Source: Zasmidium citrigriseum (lineage: Eukaryota > Ascomycota > Dothideomycetes > Mycosphaerellales > Mycosphaerellaceae). From it: a DNA stretch of 64,000 nucleotides. A model generated the notes under the pieces. It was not told the DNA's origin. It saw only the letters and a list, made by a program, of their open reading frames with translations, and did no database searches. The stretch is taken from contig NHNW01000077.1 of assembly GCA_002786025.1 (NCBI GenBank), positions 62,001 through 126,000 of the forward strand, written 5' to 3'. This document shows positions 31,126-43,006 of the stretch, in pieces (position 1 is the first letter of the stretch; each line of letters begins with the position of its first letter). A program made the translations under genes and the position numbers.

Positions 31126-31516
31126 CATGTGATAGTACTCCCAATGCAAAGACGTGAGTGAGTGAAGACTTCGGTGTGCCAGATGTTCATGTGAGACATT
31201 ATTGTGCGTCATTCCGCTCGGATTCGGCATCGGCAAGCACAGCCCGCCGCGAACGTGCTCGCCTCGCCTCGCCTGGACTGTGGAGCACGACATCTGGAGA
31301 CGTGGAGAGCAACAACGACATACAATCACCGCTCGGTGTACTGTTCACAGCCTCGCGATACACGAACCGACAAGACAGCGCCTCACCAAGAGCGCCATGT
31401 CGCCGAACCGCTTCCAATCCGACCGATAGAAGCACCATCATCACCCCTCCGCCAATCCCGCAATCAATACAATCGAACCATACAAACAAACAACTCTCAG
31501 CTCCCCTTCTGGCAAC
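31126..31516. other. Intergenic
   Basis: Same-strand spacer; no gene seen. Confidence 0.5.
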
Positions 31517-34355
31517 ATGGAAGCCTTAGAAACCGCCAACCCCACCAACTCCTCCCTCCTCCCCTCAGCAATGGACCTCCTCCTCGCCTTCCCGCGCCTC
31601 GCCCAACGCGCCCCCGAATTCATGGACAACATCGCCGGCAAGATCTTCAACGGCGGCAGCGTAATCGCCGACGCAACCGCCACCACCGCCAACTCCACAA
31701 TCACCAACACGAGTAATGCTTTTGTGCAGAGCACTGCGGCTGCTGCTGCGGTCTGGGCGGAAGAGGAGGGCGGGAGTTTGTTTATGAGTCTGGCGCATGG
31801 GATTGGGAAGTTGAAGCAGTTTGGGGGGATTTTTTCGTATTTGACGAGTCGGTGGGCGTTGACGACTTTTACGGCGGTGAGTTGTAATATCATAAGGAAG
31901 AGGGTAGGTGGGGATTGGGCTGATATAAGTTGGACAGGCGATCATCCTGAACCGAACGCAGTTCTACGCTTCGTCCCGCGAACACCTTCGATTGCGATTC
32001 CACATGCGGCTGGCCATGTACGCGATCCCGATATCTGCGTTTCTCATGCAGCTCGTTACGATTCTGCAGGCTATGAAGTGCCAGACTTCTCCCGACTTTG
32101 CCCAGCTGAGATATGGCGATCCGCTTAAGAATCTCGCCATCGATTTCGCGGGTGAGGGAGGGTTTCTGTACAACTTGAGTTCGACGCTGTTGTTCTGGCA
32201 GGACGATGCGAGTTGCTGCAACGCAAGAAGTATGTCGTTGGTGGGTCTGGACGATGATAAGAGTGCCTTGAGGGGATCTCTATCGCTGCTCTACTGGTTC
32301 TTCCTGACGCTCTGTACGAGTCAGCTTTTCGAGACGCTGTGCTGTGCTCTCCAAGGGAAGCAACCTATGCCGGAAACTGGAATGACGATCTTTGAGCATT
32401 CGCTGGCCTTTGCGGAATGTGAAGCCATGATCAGCAGTGCTCTTGGATTTGGGTTCTTTGGTGTCAAGGCAGGAGAGAGTCCGTCTTCTGGAGACAGCGC
32501 TGGGCCTCTTGTCAGCCGGTCGGAGATTCTACAACGCCTGAATGTCCCTCCAGAGGTTCTCTTGGTCTGTCTGATATCATGCTTCAGCCATCTCAGCAGC
32601 GCCATACTCGCCGTCTGTGGGATCAGACACAAGGTTCGGCTGGTCAACACTGGCATCTGGGCCTGTTGCTACATGTCTGCGTTCCTGTGGAGCTTCACCA
32701 AGATCTTCATGAACCCGCTGGAGCACATTGCCGACTTGGGCGTCTTGCGATTTCCGACGGTGTGCATCGTCGGCTTCATCCCACATCTGCTGATTCTCAT
32801 CGGAATACTGATCTGTGGAGTCATCTACGGGCTGGCTCTCTTCATCACCGCCCTATCTGTTCCAGCTGATGCTGCAGAAGGCCTTTCTTTCCGGCAAAGG
32901 CTGTCTTGGGCGTATAACAACCTCCAAGCTAACGTCCAGTTCTCTTCCAATTCCTCGATCCGCATCAAGATGTCCGAAGACTTCTACACCACGCTACTCA
33001 AGATCGGCTTTAACATCCTGACCGCCGCCAGCGAGGCCGTGTACCTTAATGAGGGTAGTCGGATACATGTGGCTCAGATGACATGGCTAGAGGAGAAGCG
33101 CATTAATGAAATTGCGTCAAGCATCGACAAGCGCAAAGCTCCGTCTGTGCCTTCAGAACTTCTTGGAGAAGGCATCGCGAGGGGAGTGGGTTTCGTCGAC
33201 CATCAGCACGCCGCTATCGGACGGTCCCCTTACGCACGCGAGCGTAAGTCAAGACCAACGAAAACTGAAGGTGACCGGCCTAATGGTTCTCAACTGGACA
33301 GTGGTCTCGGACTCACCCAGCGGAGAAGCCGCATGCAGTTGACCTTTGACTTCATAGCAGGGATCTTTTGGCTTGTGATTGGAGTACAAGCTAGTCTCTG
33401 CCTCAATATGCTCCGCCGACTGGGCATCGAACATCGCCCTGCCTGGCTACTCAAAGCTGCTGGCGTCGCTGAGCGATCAAAGCGACCTTCAGCGCACAAT
33501 CGCCCTCGGCAGAGTGAGTCGCTGGACTTCTATATGCTCAGTTCCGACGGTACCTATTCTCTTCCTCAAGACAACAACTTCGACGTGGAAGCCGAGACTC
33601 GCCGGAGAGTCCTGCAGGCAGGGACTTACCAGGGCGAGCCTCATATCGCAGATGAGGTCTACCGCTGGTGGCGGAACGGCGGCCGTTTCGGCGACATTGA
33701 TGAAAGCGGAGACTTCGAGGCTCTATCCCAGCAAGATGATGATGTAACCAGTGTGATTTCCATGTCTACGACAGCGAGTACGACAGATGAACAGGAAGAG
33801 GAGGGAAGGAGAACACCCACGCAAGTTGATCCATATGGCGACCGGAGCAGAGAGTCGACGCCTGCTGGATCCGAAGCTGGCTTCGACATAGGTTCTTTGG
33901 CACGACTACTGAATCCGCAAACCCTCGCCGACCGCGAAGAAGCTCGCATGCTTTCATACAGCTTACAGAACGACCGCCCCATGACCCGCAGCCAATACCG
34001 CCGCACCACAGACCGCACCCGCGCCGAACTCCTCTCAGGCCTGCGCACCTCAAATCCTGCCCCATCCTCCGAAGACGAAGAAGCCGACCTCGAAAACTTC
34101 ATCCTCGCTCAACGCTCCAAAGCCAAAGCCCGGGCCCAGAAGGCCAACACTTGGGAGTCCGGCGCCGAGGGCATGGGCGAAGGCGGCCCGCAGTGTGTGG
34201 TCTGCCAGAGCTGTCCAAGGACGGTACTGGTTTGGCCTTGTGGGTGTTTGAGTATGTGTGATGATTGTCGCGTTGGGCTGGCGGCGAGGAATTATTCCAA
34301 GTGTATTTGTTGTCGGACGGATATTGCGGCTTATTCGAGGTTGTATGTTCCTTGA
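31517..34355 (+). CDS. Asi-type multispanning RING ubiquitin ligase
   Basis: Inner-nuclear-membrane/ER E3 ligase related to yeast Asi1/Asi3, which degrade misplaced membrane proteins. Two exons (31517-31876, 31938-34355), 925 residues. After an N-terminal soluble part, several hydrophobic helices follow, for example MYAIPISAFLMQLVTILQAM, a segment around SLLYWFFLTLCTSQLFETL, LLILIGILICGVIYGLALF and FIAGIFWLVIGVQASLCL. The tail is acidic and disordered. The C terminus is a C3HC4-like RING: CVVCQSCPRTVLVWPCGCLS, then CDDCRVGLAARNYSKCICCR, ending YSRLYVP. This C-terminal form is characteristic of fungal Asi proteins. Confidence 0.85.
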
Positions 34356-35672
34356 TTCCGCGGGTTGCATTATGTAGCGTGGGCGTTTGGGATTAGCATC
34401 GTGAAATGGAATACTTCTTCATTTTCAGGCCCCCTTGCGGGAATACCACTTTCTGCAACATCAACACGAGGGCGAGGACGTCATTTCCGACGAGACACGA
34501 CGAGCCATGACGGGAAACGCATGTAATGCTTGCCTTCGAGGAACTAGCATACGCAGGTCAGACTTACAAAGAGCCTCACGTATTGATCGACAAACGTAAG
34601 GTCTCAGAAGATGAAGAGATCGACTACAACAAGCCTCACAAGCACTTCGGTCCATCTTGGCAATGTACGATTGCTCCAGTGAGTGATCCGAAGAATCCAA
34701 TGACGGCGCCGACGGCGCCGAGTGTCCAGCGGAAATTGGAATGGGCGGCTTCAAAGGATCATCAAGCAGTTTTCGAGAAGGAGTTTGTTCGTCGTAGGAC
34801 GGGATGAGTGTGACATTACGGGATGAAGAGGAAAGGATATACCAACAGTGACGACGGCCCCGATGACGATCCGGAACAGAGCGACTTTACGTGTGCAACA
34901 CCAAAGCACTGCTCTTCGCCGAGCCGGACGGCTATTCGTTGATTTCAGGCTCAATCGAGTGCTTCAGCCGCTTATGAGAGCTTGACAAACCAAAGCTTAA
35001 ACTGCACCACGCGGACGGGACAATTCTGAAGAGGCCCGTGGTGCTCCACGACCGGCTGCAGTCGCCTGCAAGGACGACATACGCATGTGACGCGGGGTCT
35101 GTTTCCGTCGCACGCATCATCTCACGTCTCCTCGGACACGTGCCAACGACACCACGCGCTGGATCCAGCAAACGAGGCTGCGGCACGGTCGGAACCCAAT
35201 GGCTCTGCATGCAGGGATACGGCACTGTAACGGCATACGTACAGCACTGACTGGTCGCTGCACTAGCATCCCGTTTTCATCCCGGTCTCCGGCAAGCTTC
35301 CGTACAGCTACGTGCTCATGCGCGCGGACCGTCCAAGCTATGCTATGGTGAAGATAGCATAATCGCATGAGCGTTGCAAGCTCAGTGTGATCCTTCTTGC
35401 CTTGACATAAGTTCGCCCCGACGGCCTTGGATGAGACGACACACACCCAAGAGGCGAAGCCTTGCCGACCGACATTGGCAGACGTATACTGCGTCTTGAT
35501 ATCTTCGATGCACCCGGCTCTGCGATTTGGTAAACTGTGATACCGTCTCCGTCATCACAGGGTCGAACAGCCCTGGACGAGGATATATAGCCCGGAAGCC
35601 AGGCGACGGACGGATCCCACGGCACGGCAGAGAAGACTTCAACAAAGGCCCGGTAGGACCTCACCACCAGCT
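34356..35672. other. Intergenic
   Basis: 1.3 kb. A 93-codon plus-strand frame at 34526 (MLAFEELAYAGQTYKEPHVL) is the most protein-like piece but I cannot support it as a gene. Nothing else recognised. Confidence 0.45.
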
Positions 35673-36386
35673 ATGCATACCTCCAAGCCGATCACATCCG
35701 CAATGTCAAAACAATCACCACTGCACACTCAAGCACCAGTCACCGCAAGCAAGGCCAGCACTCCCAGATACGTACAAGAACATCCAATCCACCAGTACCG
35801 GAAACTCATCCAGCAACAACAAGCACAAGCAACGCTCACAAACAAATACTACCTCGCCGGCACAGCGCGCACAAAACTCGCCTACGAAGCCGAGGAAGTC
35901 GACCACAACCTGCTCCGTCTCGTAGGCCACGCAAACTTCCTCGACCGTCTCCAAGACGAAATCGACAGCGCAGAGAAACTCCACGAAACACGCCATCAAG
36001 CCCGCCTGGTGCGGAACACCGTCTCTCCAAAGAAAGGCAGCATCACCTGGGCAGACACTCGCCAAGACGACGACAGCTCCAGCAGCGACGAAGAACAGAC
36101 CTCCAGTGACAGCGAATGCGAGGACGAGATTCTGGGACTCGCTCGCGTGCCGACGCGATACCAGCTCCCGGTCAGTGGCTTGAAAGGTGCTCAGAAGAAA
36201 GCTGCTGTAGCTCCCCGCAAGAAGACAGATGAGGTTGCGGCGCCGAGGAGACAGGTGCAAGTGAAAGTTGTGCAGGTTGCGTCTGCGTTGCCGGGGATTG
36301 CGGAGGAGGAGGATGAGGTTGATGGGGAGGGTGTGACGAGCTTGTTGAAGACGTTTGAGCGGGGGGTTGTTGTTGGTGTTGCTTGA
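35673..36386 (+). CDS. Conserved-looking hypothetical protein
   Basis: Single exon, 237 residues; a second Met at codon 11 (MSKQSPLHTQ) could be the start. The ordered part is residues about 30-110: YVQEHPIHQYRKLIQQQQAQ, then NKYYLAGTARTKLAYEAEEV. It continues as a helical, probably coiled-coil stretch (LLRLVGHANFLDRLQDEIDS). An acidic Ser/Asp/Glu block follows (residues about 130-150) and then a basic tail. Composition and a clear helical core suggest a real protein. Family not recognised. Confidence 0.65.
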   Translation: MHTSKPITSAMSKQSPLHTQAPVTASKASTPRYVQEHPIHQYRKLIQQQQAQATLTNKYYLAGTARTKLAYEAEEVDHNLLRLVGHANFLDRLQDEIDSAEKLHETRHQARLVRNTVSPKKGSITWADTRQDDDSSSSDEEQTSSDSECEDEILGLARVPTRYQLPVSGLKGAQKKAAVAPRKKTDEVAAPRRQVQVKVVQVASALPGIAEEEDEVDGEGVTSLLKTFERGVVVGVA

Positions 36387-37508
36387 CTATCTTGCACTTT
36401 CGTCTGGAGAGACTGGCAAGGAGTTTGTTTGGTGGTATTCTTGTTCGGTAGAGGCGTTTCAAGAATCAAGCTGCGCTGACTGTGCAGGTGAGCTTCCAGG
36501 GGCTGTACTGTCTAGCGTCTTGTCAGCGGATAGTCAGCATAGCTGCTCAATGCTGATTCACATGGCAAGCCTGCGGGTTGCCGAGGATGATTCTGCTGAG
36601 GCTTGTGCCAATGTCAGGTGTTTGGGAAGGTGTTGTTCGAAGAAGGCTCGAAGAAGGCCTGCAAAATTGACTTTGCGGCTGAACCAATGAGCGTGCTCTT
36701 GTCGGGCCCACATCTTCACTTCACTTCTTCCTCTTCACTGTCCACCTTCAACAATCATCTCTACTTCTTGCCTCCTGTTGCTCATGCCTCACCAATCTAC
36801 GCGGGCTCTTTCTGGCGGCGGCATTCATTGGTATCAGCGCAGCCCTTGAGCAGAATTCGAACCTTTTCCTGTGTGAAGGATGGCACCACCATTGGGAGTA
36901 CAAAGGGCGCCCGAGAGATTGCCTTGTGTATCATGCTGCACTTGAGAGGTCGCACGGTGGAACATATTTATGCTCGAGCTTCCAATCATCGTTACAGTAC
37001 TCATCGCTAACGCTTCAGAACAGTAGACTCCCGCGGGTCACGTATCCTTCGTCACAAGGCCAGTTCGGGCAGTGATCTCGCGAAAAGCAAGTCATGATCC
37101 CCCATGATCAGTGTAGCAATGCCTCTATTTGTAAGGGGACGGCATCCCACGAGATCTAATTGAGGCGGTGCTCTTTTCTTGTCAAGCTCGAGATCATGCG
37201 TTCTCCAAGAATGATCCTCGACCTATTTTAACAGGCCAAAGCGGCAATCTCTTTGCGACAAAGTCATTATGAATTGGCATCGACGTCTTTCCCAGCATGG
37301 AGCTTTGTGAAGCCTTCGGAGGCAGCCGGTGAGTGAATGAGTATCGAGCTAGGCTCCTAAACCATTGAATGGATGTCCAGGTGAGGTTCGAATTCACTGT
37401 TCGGCAACCTCACCTACTGTAGTTATACAAAACCTGGCTCTCCATATCCTTCTTTCTCTTCTCTTTCACGCACTTGACAGCCACCAAAACTTTCACAACC
37501 TCTCAAAC
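36387..37508. other. Intergenic
   Basis: 1.1 kb with no supported gene. An in-frame open stretch from 37365 leads into the glycosyltransferase gene but reads like UTR. Confidence 0.5.
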
Positions 37509-38825
37509 ATGGACATCGAAATGATACGACGTTGTTCCCGCTCCTACGGCCGCATCTCCACTCGCCTGGGGCTCTCCGCCGCTCGCTTCACTGCCTACTG
37601 GCTGCTCGCGCTATTCGTCCTGACCGCCACGCTCTCCGTTCGCAACGCCTCATCCAGAGACCCGGGCTCTTGGTTCTTCAACCCCGAAGTCGCGTACAAG
37701 CCGGAATACAGCGCCGTGCGCCTGCGACAAGCCGAACGATTCATTGCGAGACACACCACGACGACGACGCCCGTTCACGACAAGGACAACACCCCGGGAA
37801 TTTGCATTGGAATCCCGTCGGTGGCGAGAGACGGCGCGAGCTATCTAAGCACGACGGTGGGCTCTCTGTTGGCGGGATTGACGGGAGAAGAAAGAGACGG
37901 CGTCGAGTTGATGGTGTTCCTGGCCCATACCGACCCGACGATCCACCCAGCCTACCACGAGCCTTGGCTGTGGGATCTCGCGGATGAGGTCTTGCTGTAC
38001 AATCTCTCCCGCGAAGAACTCGAATACGTCCAATCGCTCGAGCGCGAGGATGTAGAGCATCGCACCAAAGGTCTCTACGACTATACCTACCTCCTGGAAG
38101 CCTGCCACGCCACGGGAACGCCATACATCGCCATGATCGAGGACGACGTGATTTCCATGGACGGCTGGTACCATCGCACCGTCGAGGGCATCCTGCAAGC
38201 CAGCAGCGCGAGCTCTGGCGACTTCCTTTACCTCCGCATGTTCTACACGGAGGAGTTCCTCGGCTGGAACAGCGAGTACTGGTACATCTACGCCTCCTGC
38301 TCAATCGCGGTCATGGTCTGGTCCGCATACCTGGTCCACTGGGCCCGATCGAACTGTCCCGTCATGAAACGAGCTCTGACTCCATACTTCTCCCTCGCAA
38401 TCTGCACGATCCTAGTCCCATGGGCCATAGTCCTGACCTTCGCCGCCGGCAGAGCCACCGTGCTCCCCTTGCCGCAAGGAATCAACCCGATGAACAACTT
38501 CGGCTGCTGTGCGCAAGGCCTGGTCTTCCCTCGCCACAAAGCCCGCGACCTTATCGAGTGGTTCAGGACGTCGAAGGTCGGCTTTGCGGATATGCTGATG
38601 GAGCAGTTCGCCGATGAGCGTGGCGAGCAGCGCTGGGCGTTGACGCCTAGTGTGCTGCAGCATGTTGGTGGCAAGAGCTCCAAGCCGGAGGACTTTGGCC
38701 ATGGGGCCAAGTATGAGAAGTCTGTTGCTGGGACGATTTGGAATTTTGGGTTCGAGTTGAATGAGCCCAAGGCTTTGAGGGAGGAGCATGCGTTGGCGGG
38801 AATGGATCCCGTCAGGATTGAGTAA
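37509..38825 (+). CDS. PGAP4/TMEM246-like glycosyltransferase
   Basis: Golgi/ER membrane glycosyltransferase of the PGAP4 type, which in animals adds GalNAc to GPI anchors; a fungal role in GPI-glycan side chains is inferred. Single exon, 438 residues from the ATG at 37509 (MDIEMIRRCSRSYGRISTRL). A signal-anchor helix is at about residues 26-46 (FTAYWLLALFVLTATLSV). A GT-A-like domain follows, with the DxD-type motif IEDDVISMDGW near 215. Two close transmembrane helices (YWYIYASCSIAVMVWSAYLV and SLAICTILVPWAIVLTFAAG) interrupt the catalytic domain, the special topology of PGAP4. The domain resumes with NNFGCCAQGLVFPRHKARDL and ends HVGGKSS. Confidence 0.85.
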   Translation: MDIEMIRRCSRSYGRISTRLGLSAARFTAYWLLALFVLTATLSVRNASSRDPGSWFFNPEVAYKPEYSAVRLRQAERFIARHTTTTTPVHDKDNTPGICIGIPSVARDGASYLSTTVGSLLAGLTGEERDGVELMVFLAHTDPTIHPAYHEPWLWDLADEVLLYNLSREELEYVQSLEREDVEHRTKGLYDYTYLLEACHATGTPYIAMIEDDVISMDGWYHRTVEGILQASSASSGDFLYLRMFYTEEFLGWNSEYWYIYASCSIAVMVWSAYLVHWARSNCPVMKRALTPYFSLAICTILVPWAIVLTFAAGRATVLPLPQGINPMNNFGCCAQGLVFPRHKARDLIEWFRTSKVGFADMLMEQFADERGEQRWALTPSVLQHVGGKSSKPEDFGHGAKYEKSVAGTIWNFGFELNEPKALREEHALAGMDPVRIE

Positions 38826-40315
38826 GTGTGTTGTTTCTTGGTCGCAACGAATCGCTCTTCTTCTTCTTCTCCTCATCATGATCGTTTCCTCACACCTTGA
38901 GTTGCCATCTCTATTCATATTCTCGGCAGGTGAAGTGCCGGCCTCAGCTCGCGTGATCTTATTCGCGACATGCTCGATCCTTTCAATCTTCGCTTGGATA
39001 GAGCCGTCATCTTGAGGTCTGGGCCACGGATCTCTTCTGCATATCGGCCATGCGTATTCGCAATGCCCTCATCGAGCAGAGCTGTAAAGAAAGGAAACCT
39101 TTATAGTCTTTGATGACAGGACGTTGCGAGAAGTCCATGCCTCGTGACGGGGCTGGGAAGTGGGTCCAACGGCCAATTTCGGAAGGAGGCGGGAAGGTCC
39201 TTCTCGATTCTCTCGATGCCTCCTCCTCGTTTTGCCATCAAACATCAACAAAGCCCGACCAGCTTCCATCAAAATTGAGTACCTCTTGAGCATGGCATTG
39301 ACTCCGAATTCAGGGTAGATCGCCTTGCAAAGCACATCCGCCAGGTGACTTGGTCGCGCAGGCCTTGACGAGGTCACGCTAAGAAGCAACACCGAGGCAG
39401 ACGTGAGGAGAACGACATCAACACTCATCCAGCCAACCTTCAGGTGGTAAGGTACGTGAGCGATTCTAGTGACCAGGTCCTGCGATCATTCATCAACCGG
39501 CCATGCACCCAGCGGCTACAGCCGTACCATCAAGGTGGCCAAAGTTGGGTCTACAAAAGAGGTCAAAGGCAACCTCACCTCTTCTTGTCCGAATCGCTCA
39601 CCTCGACTCTAATCCATTCTATCTGCGGACCCTCGAAGAAGTCTTCGGCCATCGCTCCTCTCTGCCATGAAGGTGCTCGGTGCTCAGACTGCATCGGCCT
39701 ATTTCTGAGGCACGAGCACTGGAACTTCAACATGAGTTCAAGATGCCAGCCTCGAGCCCTTTCGCGGCCTTGAGCGTGACCATTGCAGATAGTCTCTCAC
39801 GGAGAAGGGGCGCTTTGAGAGTGTTGATTGATACTTACTCCAAGAATCCCAATCACGGCATCCGAAGCCGCCAACATCTACTAGAATCGGATAACCGATC
39901 CGTCGACCCACTTCCGCCATACCCGCATTCAATCCAGAGAATCGATGTCGAACATGATTGCGAATCTTGAGTGGACTTCCTTTCCAGTCGTGGTCAAGTC
40001 TCGCCGTGCCGCGAAGAAAATGAAGAACGTATTGCTCGATGGAGTATTCAGCTACAGCAAGTACTCACGATCGTCAGCCCCTCTTCACAAACATAGCAAC
40101 ACCGCACGACGGGAGGTTCGTACCCATGCCAGCATCCACTCGCGATGCCGGGTATGGCACCGATTTGTTTTCGAGTGCTCACTTCGACCCCGCTCAAATG
40201 CCATGGATTCATCCTGGTCGACCATCCCACATAAAACGTCCGCAAGCTCCGCATCGACGTACTTCACAGGCAGCACAACCATTTCAACTGCCAGGAAATC
40301 GTCAAATTTGACAAA
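38826..40315. other. Intergenic
   Basis: 1.5 kb without a supported gene; all frames of 60-164 codons look random or are shadows of the following gene. The last 350 bp are the likely promoter/5' UTR of the gene at 40316. Confidence 0.5.
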
Positions 40316-40923
40316 ATGGTCAGACTTCACCCTCTCATCGACAATGGCCTCAAGAAGGGCGACCCCGGCTTTTCTGGTGGAACTCTTGAATGCCACTGCC
40401 TCAACAACCGAGTGGAGGTCCGGATCTCTGGCAATGTAGCTCACAACCACGCTTGCGGCTGCTCGAAGTGCTGGAAGCCATCCGGAGCCTTGTTCTCAGT
40501 CGTGGGAGTCGTCCCAGTCTCCAACCTGTCAGTGACCGCCAACAAGCAGAAGCTCCATGTCGTGGACCCATCAGCGGTGATCCAGCGTACCGCTTGCAAG
40601 GAGTGCGGTGTTCACATGTACGGCCGCATTGAGAAGGATCAGTACGTTTATCAGCAAGCAGGCATATAATCTGATACACACTGACCTTCTGCCTTCAGTC
40701 CCTTCAAGGGTCTGGACTTCGTCCATGCCGAGCTTTCGAGCCAGGAGGGTTGGCAAGAGCCGCAATTCGCGGCCTTCGTTAGCAGCATCATCGAGCAAGG
40801 CTTCGACGCAAACAAGATGGACGAGGTCCGGAGCAAGTTCAAGCAGGTCGGCTTGGAGACATATGACTGCCTGAGCCCGCCATTGATGGACCTGATCGCA
40901 AGTTATACGTACAAAGCCAAGTG
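40316..40923 (+). CDS. S-(hydroxymethyl)glutathione synthase (glutathione-dependent formaldehyde-activating enzyme)
   Basis: Condenses formaldehyde with glutathione, the first step of formaldehyde detoxification; cytosolic zinc enzyme of the Gfa family. Two exons (40316-40641, 40699-40923). Zn ligands are visible in ECHC, in CGCSKCW and in [42 protein letters not shown] and [19 protein letters not shown] are strongly family-typical, and the length (about 183 residues) is slightly shorter than the usual 190 or so. The end is ambiguous. Reading on from GCC AAG gives TGA at 40921-40923; alternatively GTGAGT at 40921 is a third donor and splicing to 40978 adds only Met before TAG at 40984. Both give nearly the same protein. 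Confidence 0.92.
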
Positions 40924-41702
40924 AGTTCCCGGCCAAGATCATTCGACTTGCTCGTGAACAGCTGACTGATGGCGTAGGATGTAGGTTGTGAACGCCGCCG
41001 TTGCGCGCTATTTCAACGAGGTAATGTGGACCCTACCACGACCACTGTCCACACGCAAGACCTCGCTGAGGCGCTGCAAAGAAGGCGACGTTGAAAAGTT
41101 TGAACTTGACATACCACGATTGCTTGTCGACTCGACCTCCGCAAAGAGAAAAGCTGGACCGGTATGGTACGTTACCATCAATGAGAACTTGATCGCCATC
41201 ACTGCCTCTCTCAGTCTCACGTTATTCTGAAGGTAGGGACCATGTTTCAGGCCCTGCCATTTGTGTAACATCGGTCTTCTTAGAACTCTCAATTGAAGAT
41301 GCAATCCGATGTCCTTCGAACGATTATGCAGGACTCGGGAGATTGAAAAGTGGTCCACGACTGCAGTGCTGTTTGGGTTTCAATCCGCAGCCTTGTCCAT
41401 CATGACAACCTGTGTACCATCTGGACTCACAAACAAGAAGCAATGAATTGTATCAGACTTTTATGTCTTCACGGCCATCACGGTTGCACAACTCGCACAT
41501 GGTTATTCCTCGCTACGCGCGTGGCTTGATGGCGTGCTGTGTTCCTGTCGATCTTTTTCCCTTTGCCCTCAGACTGCGAGAGTTCAGCTGTGCCTCCGCA
41601 CCAGCCTCCTCGCGCCTCCCATCAGAGGTCAACACAAGACTTTGACATCTCGGCGCGACTCTGCTCCCACATCAAGTACTACTGTTTGAGGCATCGGCGA
41701 AG
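40924..41702. other. Intergenic
   Basis: 780 bp same-strand spacer; no gene or RNA recognised. Confidence 0.5.
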
Positions 41703-42899
41703 ATGTCGCTGCTAGCTTTGCTCCTAGCTACTGCTGCGACTTTGACCACAGCACAGAACAGCACGAATGCCTTCCCGCCATTCACGGGAAATGCGTTCGA
41801 GAGGTACAACATCACGGCCCCTGGAATCACTGCAACCTTCATTCCATACGGAGCCCGGTTGACCAACCTGTGGGTCGAAGACAAGAACCAAAAAGCTCAA
41901 GATGTCGTGATGGGCTATGACTCCGGTATCCAATATGTCCGAGACACATCGACCATTCACTCTTACATGGGAGCTGTGGTTGGGAGATATGCCAACAGAA
42001 TCAAGAATGGCACTTTCGAGCTTGACGGAGAAGAGTACCACATCCCTAAGAACAGCGCCAACATGAGCACACTCCACGGCGGGACGATTGGCTATGACCA
42101 GGGGAATTGGACAGTCGTTTCCCACTCCGCCGACTCTATCACCTTCATGTTCTACGATGAGGCGTTACAAGGCTTTCCGGGAGACCTCATCAACATAGCA
42201 ACATACACAGTATCTGAAGGTCCACGATGGACATCCCGGCTAGTCTCAATCCCACTTAACAAGCGAACACCCGTTATGCTTTCAAACCACATCTACTGGA
42301 ACCTCGGCGCCTTCGTAAACACCGCCGCAAAAACAGTCTACGACAACACCCTGCACATGCCCTACTCCTCCCGCTACGTTCAGGTCGAAACCTCTCAAGT
42401 CCCCAACGGCACCATCGGCACCGTGGCCGGGACATTCCTCGACTTCACGACTCCGAGATTGATTGGCTCACAAATCAACAAAGGCCCTAAGAACAGCTGT
42501 GGCGCCAACTGCACCGGCTACAACAACGCCTTCATCATCGATCGCCCCCGTTACTCCTCACCAGAGTCGACAGACCTGGTAGTCCTAACGATGTCCTCAC
42601 CAGAGACAGGGATCCAATTAGACGTCCGCACGAACCAGCAGAACCTGGAGATCTTCAGTTGCAACTGGTTCAATGGCACGATCAAAGCCAAGACCGATCA
42701 GCAAGCGAGTGGCAACGGGACGTATGATTTGCACGGGTGCATTGTGATTGAGCCGCAAGGATGGGTGGATGGAATTAATTGGCCGGCTTGGGGACAGCAG
42801 GAGTATCAGATTTATGGACCTGATACTGAGCCGGCGGTGAATTTTGCGACGTATGATTTTAGTATTGTTGGGAAGGATGGGCGGAAGGATGAGTTGTAA
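41703..42899 (+). CDS. Aldose 1-epimerase (mutarotase) with signal peptide and C-terminal KDEL
   Basis: Interconverts alpha and beta anomers of aldoses. Single exon, 398 residues. A signal peptide covers residues 1-18 (MSLLALLLATAATLTTAQ). Catalytic residues are H125 in STLHGG, H196 in NHIYWNL and E350 in IVIEPQGW. Many N-glycosylation sequons and paired Cys (CGANC) support passage through the secretory pathway. Extracellular fungal mutarotases of this kind are known. The last four residues are KDEL directly before TAA, which would be a canonical ER-retrieval signal. The downstream gene (GDSL esterase) is convergent, 107 bp away. Confidence 0.92.
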   Translation: MSLLALLLATAATLTTAQNSTNAFPPFTGNAFERYNITAPGITATFIPYGARLTNLWVEDKNQKAQDVVMGYDSGIQYVRDTSTIHSYMGAVVGRYANRIKNGTFELDGEEYHIPKNSANMSTLHGGTIGYDQGNWTVVSHSADSITFMFYDEALQGFPGDLINIATYTVSEGPRWTSRLVSIPLNKRTPVMLSNHIYWNLGAFVNTAAKTVYDNTLHMPYSSRYVQVETSQVPNGTIGTVAGTFLDFTTPRLIGSQINKGPKNSCGANCTGYNNAFIIDRPRYSSPESTDLVVLTMSSPETGIQLDVRTNQQNLEIFSCNWFNGTIKAKTDQQASGNGTYDLHGCIVIEPQGWVDGINWPAWGQQEYQIYGPDTEPAVNFATYDFSIVGKDGRKDEL

Positions 42900-43006
42900 T
42901 CCGAGCACGCTGCGTCTGAAGCGGGACATGTGAAGACATTAATGAAGTGAATGAATCTAGCGGCTAATACTCGGCCGCATTTACGCAGACCTCCATCTGC
43001 CATTAT

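Noticed and set aside
30445..31329. 294-codon minus-strand frame opposite ATP25
   Set aside because: Antisense shadow of a well-supported gene.
34526..34807. 93-codon plus-strand frame with natural-looking composition
   Set aside because: Too short, no family, no promoter or splice context; kept only as a remark in the intergenic entry.
36850..36880. GGTTCGAATTC on the minus strand, like a tRNA B box (also gaggttcgaattc near 37386)
   Set aside because: No pairing T-arm, anticodon arm or acceptor stem could be built around either.
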